Position numbers and translations under genes: made by a program. From NCBI GenBank assembly GCA_000620545.1, contig JIBA01000016.1, forward strand, positions 310,001-374,000: 64,000 nt of DNA. The letters are read 5' to 3'. The notes beneath the pieces were generated by a model that saw only the letters and a program-made list of their open reading frames with translations, did not search any database and had not been told where the DNA came from. Origin of the DNA: Intrasporangiaceae bacterium URHB0013. GTDB taxonomy: Bacteria > Actinomycetota > Actinomycetes > Actinomycetales > Dermatophilaceae. Below are positions 1 through 7,453 of the stretch, piece after piece; position 1 is the stretch's first letter; every line of letters begins with the position of its first letter.

Positions 1-2
1 GT

Positions 3-245
3 CTGTCTTTCGACGACTCGACGGGTCAGGTGTCCGGAACGTGGGTTACCGATCGAGAGGCCGCCAGCAACAACAGCCTCGAGGTACACATCATGGTCGA
101 CGACCTCGGCAGCACCGTGAAGGCGATTCGGGATGCGGGTGGCCACGTAGATGACGCGGACATCCACACGGAGAGTGAGCGGTTCGCGGTGTTCACCGAC
201 ATCGACGGCAACCGGCTTGGCATCTACCAGAACCGCGAGAACTGA
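3..245 (+). CDS. VOC (glyoxalase-fold) family protein, C-terminal part
   Basis: The frame is open from the left edge of the window to a TGA stop, so the 5' end of the gene lies outside. About 80 residues are visible. The motif VFTDIDGNRLGIYQ near the end is the usual last beta-strand of vicinal-oxygen-chelate proteins, where the acidic residue of the DGN region helps hold a metal in enzymes of the family. The preceding stretch (VDDLGSTVKAIRDAGGHV) matches the helix before it. The substrate cannot be told; many such proteins are dioxygenase-like, glyoxalase-like or antibiotic-binding. There is no partner gene on the visible side. Confidence 0.75.
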   Translation: MSFDDSTGQVSGTWVTDREAASNNSLEVHIMVDDLGSTVKAIRDAGGHVDDADIHTESERFAVFTDIDGNRLGIYQNREN

Positions 246-426
246 GCTGAGAGTGGTCGCGGGGCGCTCACCCCTAGCGCTCCCGACCTTTTCGTCCATG
301 TCCAACAGGACGGCGCGCATTGCCGAAGGGGACGCCAGGAGCGATTGGCTGCACTCATGGGTCTACAAGGGCTCGCCGCGCGATCTGCGCGTCGGGCCAC
401 ATCCGTGCTCTGACCTGCTGCTATTG

Positions 427-505
427 CTCCCCGGGCAGGAGTCGAACCTGCGTCGCTTGTCCTGATTCAAAGTCAGGCGGGCCCTGCCGGCAGACCAACC
501 GGGGA
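427..505 (-). tRNA. tRNA-Gln (anticodon TTG), enlarged variable loop
   Basis: On the minus strand a cloverleaf can be drawn: acceptor TCCCCGG pairs with CCGGGGA, D stem GGTC/GGCC, anticodon stem CCTGA/TCAGG around loop CTTTGAA (anticodon TTG, reading CAA), and T arm GCAGG-TTCGACT-CCTGC. The discriminator base is G and CCA is not encoded. The region between anticodon and T stems is 9 nt instead of the usual 4-5, and two nucleotides join the D and anticodon stems, so the gene is 79 nt long. Identity as Gln rests on the anticodon. The shape is unusual and could mark a divergent or degenerate copy. Confidence 0.75.
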
Positions 506-561
506 TCGTCGAGACCAGCACAGGGTAGTGCAGCAGCGCGGCCCACTCGGACGAGGAGGGG

Positions 562-2754
562 TCAGGGCGAGATGGGTGCCGCCAGGGCCGGCGGGTCGGA
601 GGTGCCGGCAGGTGCACCATCGACGGCAGGGGCGGGGTCCGATGCTGCCGCCGGGTCCTCCGGAGCGGGCGTCGGGTCGGACGGAACGGCAGGCGCCGCT
701 GGAGCATCAGGCGCGGGGCCGACCGCGAGAACGGAGGGCGGGTCGTCGGGGGCCGAGTCGGCCCGAGCCGACGCGGCGGGATCGGCCAGTGCAGGGTCGG
801 CCGGGGCAGGGTCGGCCGGGGCGGTGTCGGCCGGGGGGTCGGCCGGGGCGGGGTCGGCCGGGGCGGGGTCGGCCGGGGTCGCGTCGGCCGGAACCGAGTC
901 AGCGGGGCCGGGGTCAGCGCTGGCGGGGTCGGCCGGGGCGGGGTCGACAGGACCTGGGTCGGCCGGTGCCGGGACGCTCGGGCTCGCCGGCGCAGGGTCC
1001 GAGGACGAGTCGGCCGACGGCCCCGGGTCTGCCGGTGCAGCAACCGGCGGAGGTGCCAGCGAACCCAAGTTCTCTGCGGCCGGCGACGACCCGGCCGCGG
1101 ACCCCGTCGTGTCCACCGCCGGCGATGCCTCCGCCGGTGCGGCCGGTACGGGCGCCGGCACCGTGGCGTCCACCGCGATGGCTGTCGGCTCCGTCTGCGC
1201 CGGCGGGACGTCCGACGCCGTGGCAGCCGTGCCGCTGCCCGAGATCGCCGGCTGAAGGTCGACGAGCTGGAGGAGGTCTGTCGGCGCTGAGCCGGCTGCG
1301 GTGCTGCTTCCCACGCCGGCCACGACGGCAGAGCCGGTGTCCGCCAGCACGGCAACCGGGGGCGGTGCGAGTGGCTCCTGCGCAGCCGCGGGCACGGCGA
1401 CGCCCAGCCCGACGACCAGCCCGGCGAAGGCAGTGGCCAGGGTTGGCATGAGGGCCGAGCCGGCAACGACGGAACCGCCGGCCACAGCGCCGGAGACGAG
1501 GGCCGCGGAGCCCGCGATGCCCGCCGCGGCAATGGGCAGGCTGGCTGCCGCCGTGCCGCCTGCGGCCGCCGCTGCGGTGGCCGCCACCGACGTCGTGGCA
1601 GTGCCAGCGGCAGTTGCGGTGCCAGCGGCAGTTGCGGTGCCAGCCGCCGCGGCGGTGGCAGTGGCGGACGATGCTGCGCCCGTGGTGACGGCCCCGACTC
1701 CAGTGACGCCGGCGGCACTCGTCGCGGACGCCGTCACACCTGCCGTCGCCCCGGTCGCGCCGACGGTGGCGGCAGAGGTCGTCGCCGTCCCTCCGGCAGC
1801 GGTTGCGCCCGTGGCGGTGGCCGTAGCCGTAGCTCCGACGGTGGACGTGCCGGCCGCGCTCGCGCCTGCTGCCGTGCCGCCGACGAGCCCGGCCATGGTG
1901 CCGTGCCCGAGCTGGCCGGCCATCGAGGCACCCGCAATGAGGACGAGCGGACCGGTCATCGCCCCGAAGCGGTCATGGACGTGTTTCAGCTCAGCCGCGA
2001 GGCCGGCGTCGCGAGGGCACTGTTCGAGGTGGGTCGTGGCGCGGGCTCGCTGCCGGGCCGTCAGCCTGCCCCGGACGAAGCCGCCGAGGTGGTCGAGGGT
2101 CCACCGGCACTCCGGCGCCCCGCAGGCGGGGACGCGCCGTTGCAGCCAGACGTCGAGGTAGTTGGTGCGGAGCGCATCGCGAGCACGCATGGCGCGCGCA
2201 CTGACGACGTTGGCAGACACGCCGAGAAGCGGCGCGACGACGCGTGGGGTGGCGCCCTCGACCATGGTGTGCCACAGCAGCAGCTGGTCGGCATCGGCGA
2301 GCCGTCGGAACGCGTCCCGCACGAGGTCCGTGTCGACCCCGCTCGCCCCCAGAGCCCACACGTCGGGCTCCACGTCGGCGAGCATCTCGAGGTCGGGCGT
2401 CTCCGTCGGGACGACGCTCATCTCGCGGCGCACGGCGTCGACCCCGACCGTGCGGACGGTCGAGGCGAAGTACGCCCGGAAGTTGTCGGTCGGGCCGGCT
2501 CCCTCGCGCAGGAGGCGCAGGATGCGGGCAGAGGCCTCGGCCACGAGGTCCTCGGCCGCCACGCGTCCTCGGAAGCGTGTCGCCACGGCATACGCCGCGG
2601 GAAGGTGCCTGCGCCAGAGGATGGCGAACGCGCCGTCGTCACCGAGTCGGGCGCGACAGAGCAGCTCGACCTCGCTCGGAGCGGCCGAGTCCGTCGTCTC
2701 GAGCTCCACGGCTGTCGTGGACCCGATGGGCGATCCGATCGTGTGGGCTGACAC
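562..2754 (-). CDS. ECF-like sigma factor fused to zinc finger, membrane segments and Pro-Ala-Asp tail
   Basis: I start the protein (730 aa) at a GTG preceded by GGGAGGA six bases upstream; the frame stays open further upstream. Residues about 28-85 match sigma region 2 (LGDDGAFAILWRRHLPAAYAVA...) and 150-200 match region 4 (GVSANVVSARAMRARDALR). Residues 211-246 hold a Cys/His cluster (C211, C216, H222, H242, C246) like the zinc-binding anti-sigma domain. Hydrophobic segments follow near 266-282 and ahead of an AAAQEP stretch, then a tail dominated by PADPAP repeats that would lie outside the cell. Transcription factor role is inferred from the sigma regions. It is a clear paralogue of the gene ending at 3742. 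Actinobacterial ECF groups with zinc finger and long C-terminal extensions are known; exact group not assignable by eye. Confidence 0.8.
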   Translation of the reverse strand: MSAHTIGSPIGSTTAVELETTDSAAPSEVELLCRARLGDDGAFAILWRRHLPAAYAVATRFRGRVAAEDLVAEASARILRLLREGAGPTDNFRAYFASTVRTVGVDAVRREMSVVPTETPDLEMLADVEPDVWALGASGVDTDLVRDAFRRLADADQLLLWHTMVEGATPRVVAPLLGVSANVVSARAMRARDALRTNYLDVWLQRRVPACGAPECRWTLDHLGGFVRGRLTARQRARATTHLEQCPRDAGLAAELKHVHDRFGAMTGPLVLIAGASMAGQLGHGTMAGLVGGTAAGASAAGTSTVGATATATATGATAAGGTATTSAATVGATGATAGVTASATSAAGVTGVGAVTTGAASSATATAAAAGTATAAGTATAAGTATTSVAATAAAAAGGTAAASLPIAAAGIAGSAALVSGAVAGGSVVAGSALMPTLATAFAGLVVGLGVAVPAAAQEPLAPPPVAVLADTGSAVVAGVGSSTAAGSAPTDLLQLVDLQPAISGSGTAATASDVPPAQTEPTAIAVDATVPAPVPAAPAEASPAVDTTGSAAGSSPAAENLGSLAPPPVAAPADPGPSADSSSDPAPASPSVPAPADPGPVDPAPADPASADPGPADSVPADATPADPAPADPAPADPPADTAPADPAPADPALADPAASARADSAPDDPPSVLAVGPAPDAPAAPAVPSDPTPAPEDPAAASDPAPAVDGAPAGTSDPPALAAPISP
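785..1000. repeat. GTCGGCCGG-rich tandem repeats coding the PADPA tail
   Basis: Short units built on GGGTCGGCCGGGGC recur in near-perfect tandem and code, on the minus strand, for repeated Pro-Ala-Asp-Pro in the tail of the first sigma-like protein. Such DNA can change copy number by slippage, so tail length may differ between strains. Unit boundaries are approximate. Confidence 0.8.
1601..1652. repeat. 18-bp tandem repeat in Ala/Thr-rich segment
   Basis: The 18-base unit GTGCCAGCGGCAGTTGCG occurs twice back to back (1601-1618 and 1619-1636), followed by a partial, diverged third copy. It codes part of the Ala/Thr-rich low-complexity segment of the sigma-like protein. Confidence 0.8.
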
Positions 2755-3072
2755 CGACGGTCCTCCCGGGAGGGTGGGGGAAGTCCAGTGTGGGGCACGT
2801 GGGCCCGTCGTGGGACCGTTTCGGCGCAAGGAAAGCAACACCGGCTGCGCAGGCGCCGGCAGCGGCCGGTCGCTCGGCCACCTCTTCAGTGGTCGAGCGA
2901 CCGGCCCATCGACGGCCTCGCGACGTTCTGGTCCCCCCATGCCCGACGCCGGCCGTTCCTCCCGCCGTTAACAAGACGGATGGGAGTGCGTTTCATGACG
3001 GGATTTCGAAAAGACGTCCCGGCACGGTGCCGGCCTGTCAACGAGCACTCCTGCCTCCGGCACAATGGCCTC
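2755..3072. other. Intergenic leader between sigma-like gene and TetR gene
   Basis: No gene is assigned here. It holds the ribosome-binding site GGGAGGA and a roughly 200-nt leader for the minus-strand sigma-like gene, the ECF-type promoter motif at 2973-3000, and the TetR promoter region. The short inverted repeat CCGGCAC/GTGCCGG lies near 3020-3034. A continuation of the sigma frame to about 2940 is open but has no good start signal. Confidence 0.6.
2973..3000 (-). promoter_or_regulatory. ECF-type promoter motif (CGTCATG-N15-CGTCTT)
   Basis: Reading the minus strand, CGTCATG is followed after exactly 15 bases by CGTCTT. This has the form of ECF promoters with a TGTCA-like -35 and a CGTC -10. 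An almost identical arrangement, with flanking similarity TTTCGAAA...TCATGAAA, precedes the paralogous sigma gene at 5846-5873. Autoregulation is inferred. Confidence 0.6.
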
Positions 3073-3720
3073 GTGACCGCCGACCGCACGGACCGCTCCC
3101 GCCCCCGGGCGCGCATGACCGGGCCGCAGCGACGCGAGCAGCTCATAGCGGTCGGCCGCAGGCTGTTCGCCGACAAGGGTTTCGAGGCGACGACGGTCGA
3201 GGAGGTCGCGTCGAAGGCCAACGTCTCCAAGCCCGTGGTCTACGAGCACTTCGGCGGCAAGGAGGGTCTCTACGCCGTCGTCGTCGACCGCGAGATCCAG
3301 GCCCTGATGAGCGGCATCGGAGCCGCTCTCGAGGAGCCGGACGGCGCACGGGTCCTCCTCGAGCGGGCCACGCTGGCCCTGCTCGACTACATCGAGACCG
3401 ATCCGTCAGGCTTCCGCATCCTCGTGCGCGACTCGCCGCCGGGCCAGTCGACCGGGTCCTTCGCCAGCGTCCTGGGCGACGTGGCGGTGCAGGTCGAGCA
3501 CCTGCTCGCTGCCGAGTTCAAGCAGCGCGGACTCGACCCGAAGTCCGCGCCGATCCACGCCCAGATGCTCGTCGGCATGGTGGCCCTCACCGGCCAGTGG
3601 TGGCTCGACCGCCGCAAGTTCAAGAAGGACCAGGTCGCCGCGCACCTGGTCAACCTCGCCTGGAACGGGCTCTCGGGACTCGACCGCACCCCACGCCTCA
3701 TCACCCTTCCCCACCGCTGA
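3073..3720 (+). CDS. TetR/AcrR family transcriptional regulator
   Basis: The protein is 215 aa from a GTG start; an in-frame ATG at 3115 just before the conserved part is the alternative. Residues about 15-65 form the TetR helix-turn-helix, with TVEEVASKANVSKPVVYEHFGGKEGLY as the recognition core. The C-terminal half is a ligand-binding helical domain (DYIETDPSGFRILVRDSP, later GQWWLDRRKFKKDQVAAHLVNLAW) of the type common in actinobacterial TetR proteins near membrane or lipid genes. It sits between two paralogous minus-strand sigma-like genes and is transcribed away from the first, so it may control one or both. Its ligand is unknown. Confidence 0.9.
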   Translation: MTADRTDRSRPRARMTGPQRREQLIAVGRRLFADKGFEATTVEEVASKANVSKPVVYEHFGGKEGLYAVVVDREIQALMSGIGAALEEPDGARVLLERATLALLDYIETDPSGFRILVRDSPPGQSTGSFASVLGDVAVQVEHLLAAEFKQRGLDPKSAPIHAQMLVGMVALTGQWWLDRRKFKKDQVAAHLVNLAWNGLSGLDRTPRLITLPHR

Positions 3721-3741
3721 CGCCGGCGTCGACGGGGAGGG

Positions 3742-5577
3742 TCAGCTCGGGCGCACGGTCTCGGTCCACGTGCTGCCGGCGGCGTCGGTGACACGCACGA
3801 CGACGGGCTGGACGGCGCCCGTGCCGGACTGCTCGAGCAGCGCCTGCCCGCGGCCGCCCGCGCAGCGCACCGCTGAGGGCGCTGCCTGCGTGCACGACCA
3901 GCTCGAGTTGCGCACCGTCAGCGCACCGGATCCCGACAGGTTGGTGACACGCACCGTCATGGATCCCTCCAACCCGGAGCGCACGCGCACGGAGATCCGC
4001 GCCGGGTCCTGCCCGGACACGAGCCGCACCGTGATGGCGGGTGCAACGCCACCGGGCTGGGGCGCCGGCGGAGTCGTGGTCGGTGCCGGCGGTGTCGGAG
4101 CGGGAGTCGGGGGCCTGGATGTCGGGGGCTTGGTCGCCGGGGGCTTGGTCGTCGGGGGTGCAGGCAGCGGGCTGACAGGAGGAGTCGTCAGCTGCGCCGT
4201 GGGTCGGCTCGGCAGCGCAGACCGCGTGGGCTCGACGCCTCCGCCGGTGGGCAGTGGCTCCTGCGGCCGGGGCGTTCCCGTGGCCGTCGCGGACGTGGTG
4301 GGGGCAGCACGGGTCAGTCCGGCCTCTGGCCTGCCGGTGCTGACCGCGGGCGATGGGACGGCCGGAGCGAGGACGACTTCGGCGGAGGGGTCGGCCGGAG
4401 TGACGGGTCCTCGCGTGGCGACCGGCTGCAGCGACGCACCCGGGGCCGCCGGGGCTCCCGGTGCCGTGCTCGAGGTCGATGGTGGCGCTGCCGCCACCGA
4501 CGAGGGCGCGGCGAGTGAGGCGCCCGGCAGCGCGAGAGCTCCGGCGACGCCGGCCGTCACGGCGAGCCCGGCGACGAGTCCGGTGACCCGGCTCGCCGCC
4601 TGGGTGACGGCGTCGAGCCCCGCCCCACCGGGCAACGAGGAGGTGGAAGACGGCGCCGGGTGCACCACCCCCGGCGAACCCGGGGCTGCCCCACCGACCG
4701 CTCCAGCGGGCCCCACCGCTCCGGGGCCACCCGCCAGGCCGACCACGGCGGCAGCACTGACGAAGCCCGGCGTCCCGAGACCGGCGAGGAGCACGACCGG
4801 CACGATGAGCGCCGGGAAGCCGTCGTGGATGACCCGCAGGTCAGCGGCGATGGCCGCCGCGTGCGGGCATCGCGAGACGTGCAGCTCGGCGCGCTCACGT
4901 TGCTTCCTGGGCAGCCGTCCACGGACCAGCGCCCCCAGGTGGCTCACCGTCCAGCGACACTCGTCGCCGTCGGCCGCGGAGAGGCCCCGCTCGGCGCGGG
5001 CGTCGAGGTAGAGCGCGCGCAGCGACTCCCTCGCCCGCATCGCCCGGACGCTGACGGCGTTCGCGGTCATGCCGAGGGCCGGAGCGACCGCCCGCGGCGC
5101 GGAGCCCTCCACCGTCGTGTGCCACAGCACGCGCTGGTCCCGTTCCGAGAGTCCCGCGAAGGCCGCCCGGACCAGAGCGAGACCCTCGTCGTCGGTGGCG
5201 AGTCCCTCGAAGGGGTCGTCGGCCGGGTCGGCGAGGTCCTCGAGGTCGTCTGGCTCCGTGGGCACGGCGCGCAGGTCGCGGCGGCCCTGGTCGATCGCGA
5301 CGGATCTCACGGCGGTCAGGAAGTAGGCCCGGAAGTGCTCGTGGGGGCCCTTCCCCTCGCGGATCAGCGCCAGCACGCGCGCGGCGGCCTCGGCGACGAT
5401 GTCCTCGGGGGCTGACCGGCCGCGGTGACGGCCGGCGACGGCATACGCGGCGGGGAGGTGACGGCGCCACAGCTCGCCGAACGCTTCGGCGGACCCGTCG
5501 CGGGCTCGGGCGAGGAGGTACGGATCAGGGGTCGAGGCCCACGCCTCGCTCGACCACAAGGTCGCGTCTGCCGACAA
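3742..5577 (-). CDS. ECF-like sigma factor fused to zinc finger, membrane segments and extracellular domain
   Basis: The chosen start is a TTG with GAAGGGG seven bases upstream, giving 611 aa. Sigma region 2 lies near residues 22-75 (ARDGSAEAFGELWRRHLPAAYAVAG) and region 4 near 145-192 (LSERDQRVLWHTTVEGSAPRAVAPALGMTANAVSVRAMRA). A zinc-finger-like cluster follows (C207, H213, H233, C237). Hydrophobic stretches near 255-285 and about 345-370 should cross the membrane. A long Pro/Thr linker (TTKPPATKPPTSRPP) leads to a C-terminal beta-rich domain of about 100 residues with two cysteines. This suggests an inside sigma module and an outside sensor in one chain. It is a paralogue of the 562-2754 gene, the sigma and zinc-finger parts aligning throughout, while the tails differ. 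Confidence 0.8.
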   Translation of the reverse strand: MSADATLWSSEAWASTPDPYLLARARDGSAEAFGELWRRHLPAAYAVAGRHRGRSAPEDIVAEAAARVLALIREGKGPHEHFRAYFLTAVRSVAIDQGRRDLRAVPTEPDDLEDLADPADDPFEGLATDDEGLALVRAAFAGLSERDQRVLWHTTVEGSAPRAVAPALGMTANAVSVRAMRARESLRALYLDARAERGLSAADGDECRWTVSHLGALVRGRLPRKQRERAELHVSRCPHAAAIAADLRVIHDGFPALIVPVVLLAGLGTPGFVSAAAVVGLAGGPGAVGPAGAVGGAAPGSPGVVHPAPSSTSSLPGGAGLDAVTQAASRVTGLVAGLAVTAGVAGALALPGASLAAPSSVAAAPPSTSSTAPGAPAAPGASLQPVATRGPVTPADPSAEVVLAPAVPSPAVSTGRPEAGLTRAAPTTSATATGTPRPQEPLPTGGGVEPTRSALPSRPTAQLTTPPVSPLPAPPTTKPPATKPPTSRPPTPAPTPPAPTTTPPAPQPGGVAPAITVRLVSGQDPARISVRVRSGLEGSMTVRVTNLSGSGALTVRNSSWSCTQAAPSAVRCAGGRGQALLEQSGTGAVQPVVVRVTDAAGSTWTETVRPS

Positions 5578-5708
5578 CCCTTCGCCCCTTCTCCTGCCCC
5601 GGTGCGGCCAGTCTGCCAAGAGGCGGGGCACGCGTCGAGCCGGAACGCGGGTGTGACCACGATCGGGACGAACCGGTCGGTGTCGGGCGGGCGCGCCGAC
5701 AGGTGGGG

Positions 5709-5766
5709 CAGGTTTCGTCCTTCCGAATGATCCCCTCCACGAAACCACGCGGAAGGACGAAACCTG
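5709..5766 (-). promoter_or_regulatory. 17-bp inverted repeat in sigma gene leader
   Basis: Arms CAGGTTTCGTCCTTCCG (5709-5725) and CGGAAGGACGAAACCTG (5750-5766) are perfect complements around a 24-base loop. It lies between the predicted promoter and the start codon, so it could form an RNA hairpin in the leader or be a dyad operator. No U-tract follows on the minus strand, so a simple terminator is less likely. Confidence 0.6.
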
Positions 5767-5845
5767 ACGGCACCACCGAAGACAACCCGTAGGGGCCACT
5801 CCCTCCCCTGACCAAGCGGGAGACCCCTGCGGTGCCGTCATCCGT

Positions 5846-5873
5846 ATGACGTGCCGCGACCCATTTCATGACA
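5846..5873 (-). promoter_or_regulatory. ECF-type promoter motif (TGTCATG-N15-CGTCAT)
   Basis: On the minus strand TGTCATG is followed after 15 bases by CGTCAT. Spacing and elements match the motif upstream of the first sigma-like gene, and similarity extends upstream (TTTCGGAAAACCG here, TTTCGAAATCCCG there). It probably drives the 3742-5577 gene. Confidence 0.6.
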
Positions 5874-6020
5874 CGGTTTTCCGAAATGGGGCGAAATGCC
5901 GGAAATTGACCCAAATTTTCTCTCGGAGCGTGACGGCCTACGGGAACGAGACCCCTGCCTGACCTCCACGACACCTCCGGCTTACCCGTCCAGCCGGGCG
6001 GACGAGCAGCTGTGACCAGG

Positions 6021-6839
6021 TCAGCGTGGAGTGCGCGCGACGGCGAACGTGCGGGTGAACGGGAAGAGCACACCGAACGGCCGCCGGGGGTACGCCTTCT
6101 CGAGCTCGCGCTCGTAGTCCACGACGAACGCGTCGCGCTCGTGGCCGTCGAGCACGCCGAGCACCGGTCGCAGACCGGTGCCGCGCACCCACTCGAGCAC
6201 CGGGTGCGCGGCGTCCGGCTCGGCGGTGAGCACGTGGTGGTACGTCGTCTGCCACACGTCCACGTCGGGGACACGGTCGAGGAGCAGGGCGGCATAGGTC
6301 TCCGGGCGGGCAACCGCCTGGGCGCGGTCCAGGCCGGGGCGCAGGTCGTCCGCACGTGGATGGCGGGCGGCCACCTCTCGCATCAGCCGGTGGGAGGGCG
6401 CCTCGAAGTTCGCGGGGACCTGCATCGCGAACGTGCCGCCGGGTGCGAGGCTCTCGACCCAGGACGGGATGAGCCGCAGGTGGCTGGGCACCCACTGGAG
6501 CGTGGCGTTCGTGACGAGCACGTCGATCGAGGCGCCGGACCACATCGGGTCCCAGTCCTCTGCCCTCGCCTCGACCCACTCGACGCGGCCGCCGGTGTCA
6601 AGCCGGCGGGCGCGATCGAGCATCTCGGGAGAGCTGTCGACCCCGACGATCCTGGCGTCGGGCCAGCGCTGGGCGATGCCGAGGGTCAGCTCACCGGGAC
6701 CACACCCGAGATCGACGACCAGCCGCGGACGGTCGGCGTCGACGCGCGCCATGAGGTCGACGAAGGGCCGACCACGATGCCCGGCGAACGCGGCATACTG
6801 CTGCGGGTCCCAGGCGGAGTCGGTTGCCGGTTCGGTCAT
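6021..6839 (-). CDS. tam: Trans-aconitate 2-methyltransferase
   Basis: A 272-aa class I SAM-dependent methyltransferase. The start at MTEPATDSAWDPQQYAAF is preceded by GAGGA. The opening WDPQQYAAFAGHRGRPFVDLMARV followed by motif I VVDLGCGPGELTLGIAQRWP and motif GVDSSPEMLDRAR is typical of Tam, which methylates trans-aconitate, a by-product that inhibits aconitase. The family is about 255-270 aa, so length fits. It is transcribed away from a MarR gene with a palindromic operator between them, the arrangement known for tam and tamR in Streptomyces. Substrate is taken from the family and that context. Confidence 0.88.
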   Translation of the reverse strand: MTEPATDSAWDPQQYAAFAGHRGRPFVDLMARVDADRPRLVVDLGCGPGELTLGIAQRWPDARIVGVDSSPEMLDRARRLDTGGRVEWVEARAEDWDPMWSGASIDVLVTNATLQWVPSHLRLIPSWVESLAPGGTFAMQVPANFEAPSHRLMREVAARHPRADDLRPGLDRAQAVARPETYAALLLDRVPDVDVWQTTYHHVLTAEPDAAHPVLEWVRGTGLRPVLGVLDGHERDAFVVDYERELEKAYPRRPFGVLFPFTRTFAVARTPR

Positions 6840-6861
6840 GTCGTCCTCGCTTTCGTTCGAT

Positions 6862-6876
6862 GTCAAGACTCTTGAC
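6862..6876. promoter_or_regulatory. Probable TamR/MarR operator in tam-tamR intergenic region
   Basis: GTCAAGA-C-TCTTGAC is a perfect 7-1-7 palindrome placed between the divergent tam and MarR genes, close to both starts. The half-site TCAAGA recurs in a second palindrome at 7828-7845. Binding by the adjacent MarR protein is inferred. Confidence 0.75.
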
Positions 6877-6894
6877 GGCGACTACAGTTGTGGC

Positions 6895-7440
6895 ATGAGC
6901 GCCGACCGCAGGCCAGCCGACGACGTCGACGGGATCGTTGCCGCCTGGCGCCGCGAGCGCCCTGACCTCGACGTGTCGCCCCTCGAGGTCCTGTCGCGGG
7001 TCTCGCGCCTGGCTCGGCGCCTGGACCTCGCGCGCGGGTCGGCCTTCTCGGAGCACCTGCTCGACGGCTGGGCCTTCGACGTGCTGTCGGCGCTGCGCCG
7101 TGCGGGCGAGCCCTACGAGCTCTCGCCCGGGCAGCTCGTGCAGCAGACCCTGGTCACGTCGGGCACGATGACCAACCGCGTCGACCGGCTGGAGCGCAGC
7201 GGCTTCGTCGAGCGACGTCCCGACCCGGGTGACCGCCGGGGGGTGCTCGTGCGACTGACGCCGGCGGGCCGCGACGTCGTCGACTCGGCGATGGCCGACC
7301 TCATCGAGCAGGAGAAGTCCCTGCTCTCGGAGCTCTCGGCGACGGACCGCACGCAGCTGGCGGGGCTGCTGCGCCGCATGCTGGCCCCGCTCGAGACGCG
7401 CGAGACCCGCGAGACGCGTCGCGGCGACACGCACGGCTGA
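6895..7440 (+). CDS. MarR family regulator, TamR-like
   Basis: A 181-aa MarR protein with the winged helix in the middle: LSPGQLVQQTLVTSGTMTNRVDRLERSGFVERRPDPGDRRGVLVRLTPAG, where the DPGDRRG wing is diagnostic. N-terminal helices (about residues 15-60) and the C-terminal helices supply the dimer interface. It diverges from the trans-aconitate methyltransferase gene, the setting of TamR, a MarR protein that in Streptomyces responds to trans-aconitate, citrate and related acids. Two matching palindromes nearby suggest it controls itself, tam and the VOC gene at 7454. Repressor action and ligand are inferred. Confidence 0.88.
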   Translation: MSADRRPADDVDGIVAAWRRERPDLDVSPLEVLSRVSRLARRLDLARGSAFSEHLLDGWAFDVLSALRRAGEPYELSPGQLVQQTLVTSGTMTNRVDRLERSGFVERRPDPGDRRGVLVRLTPAGRDVVDSAMADLIEQEKSLLSELSATDRTQLAGLLRRMLAPLETRETRETRRGDTHG

Positions 7441-7453
7441 GCGCCTCACGCGC

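Larger units (their letters stand above)
5578..6020. other. Long leader and promoter region of second sigma-like gene
   Basis: This gap has no convincing gene. It carries the ECF-type promoter motif at 5846-5873 and a roughly 260-nt leader on the minus strand containing a 17-bp hairpin (5709-5766), a second inverted repeat with arms TGACGGCACC (5765-5774) and GGTGCCGTCA (5831-5840), and CCATTTC/GAAATGG around the promoter. 5900-6020 is plain sequence downstream of the tam gene. Confidence 0.6.
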
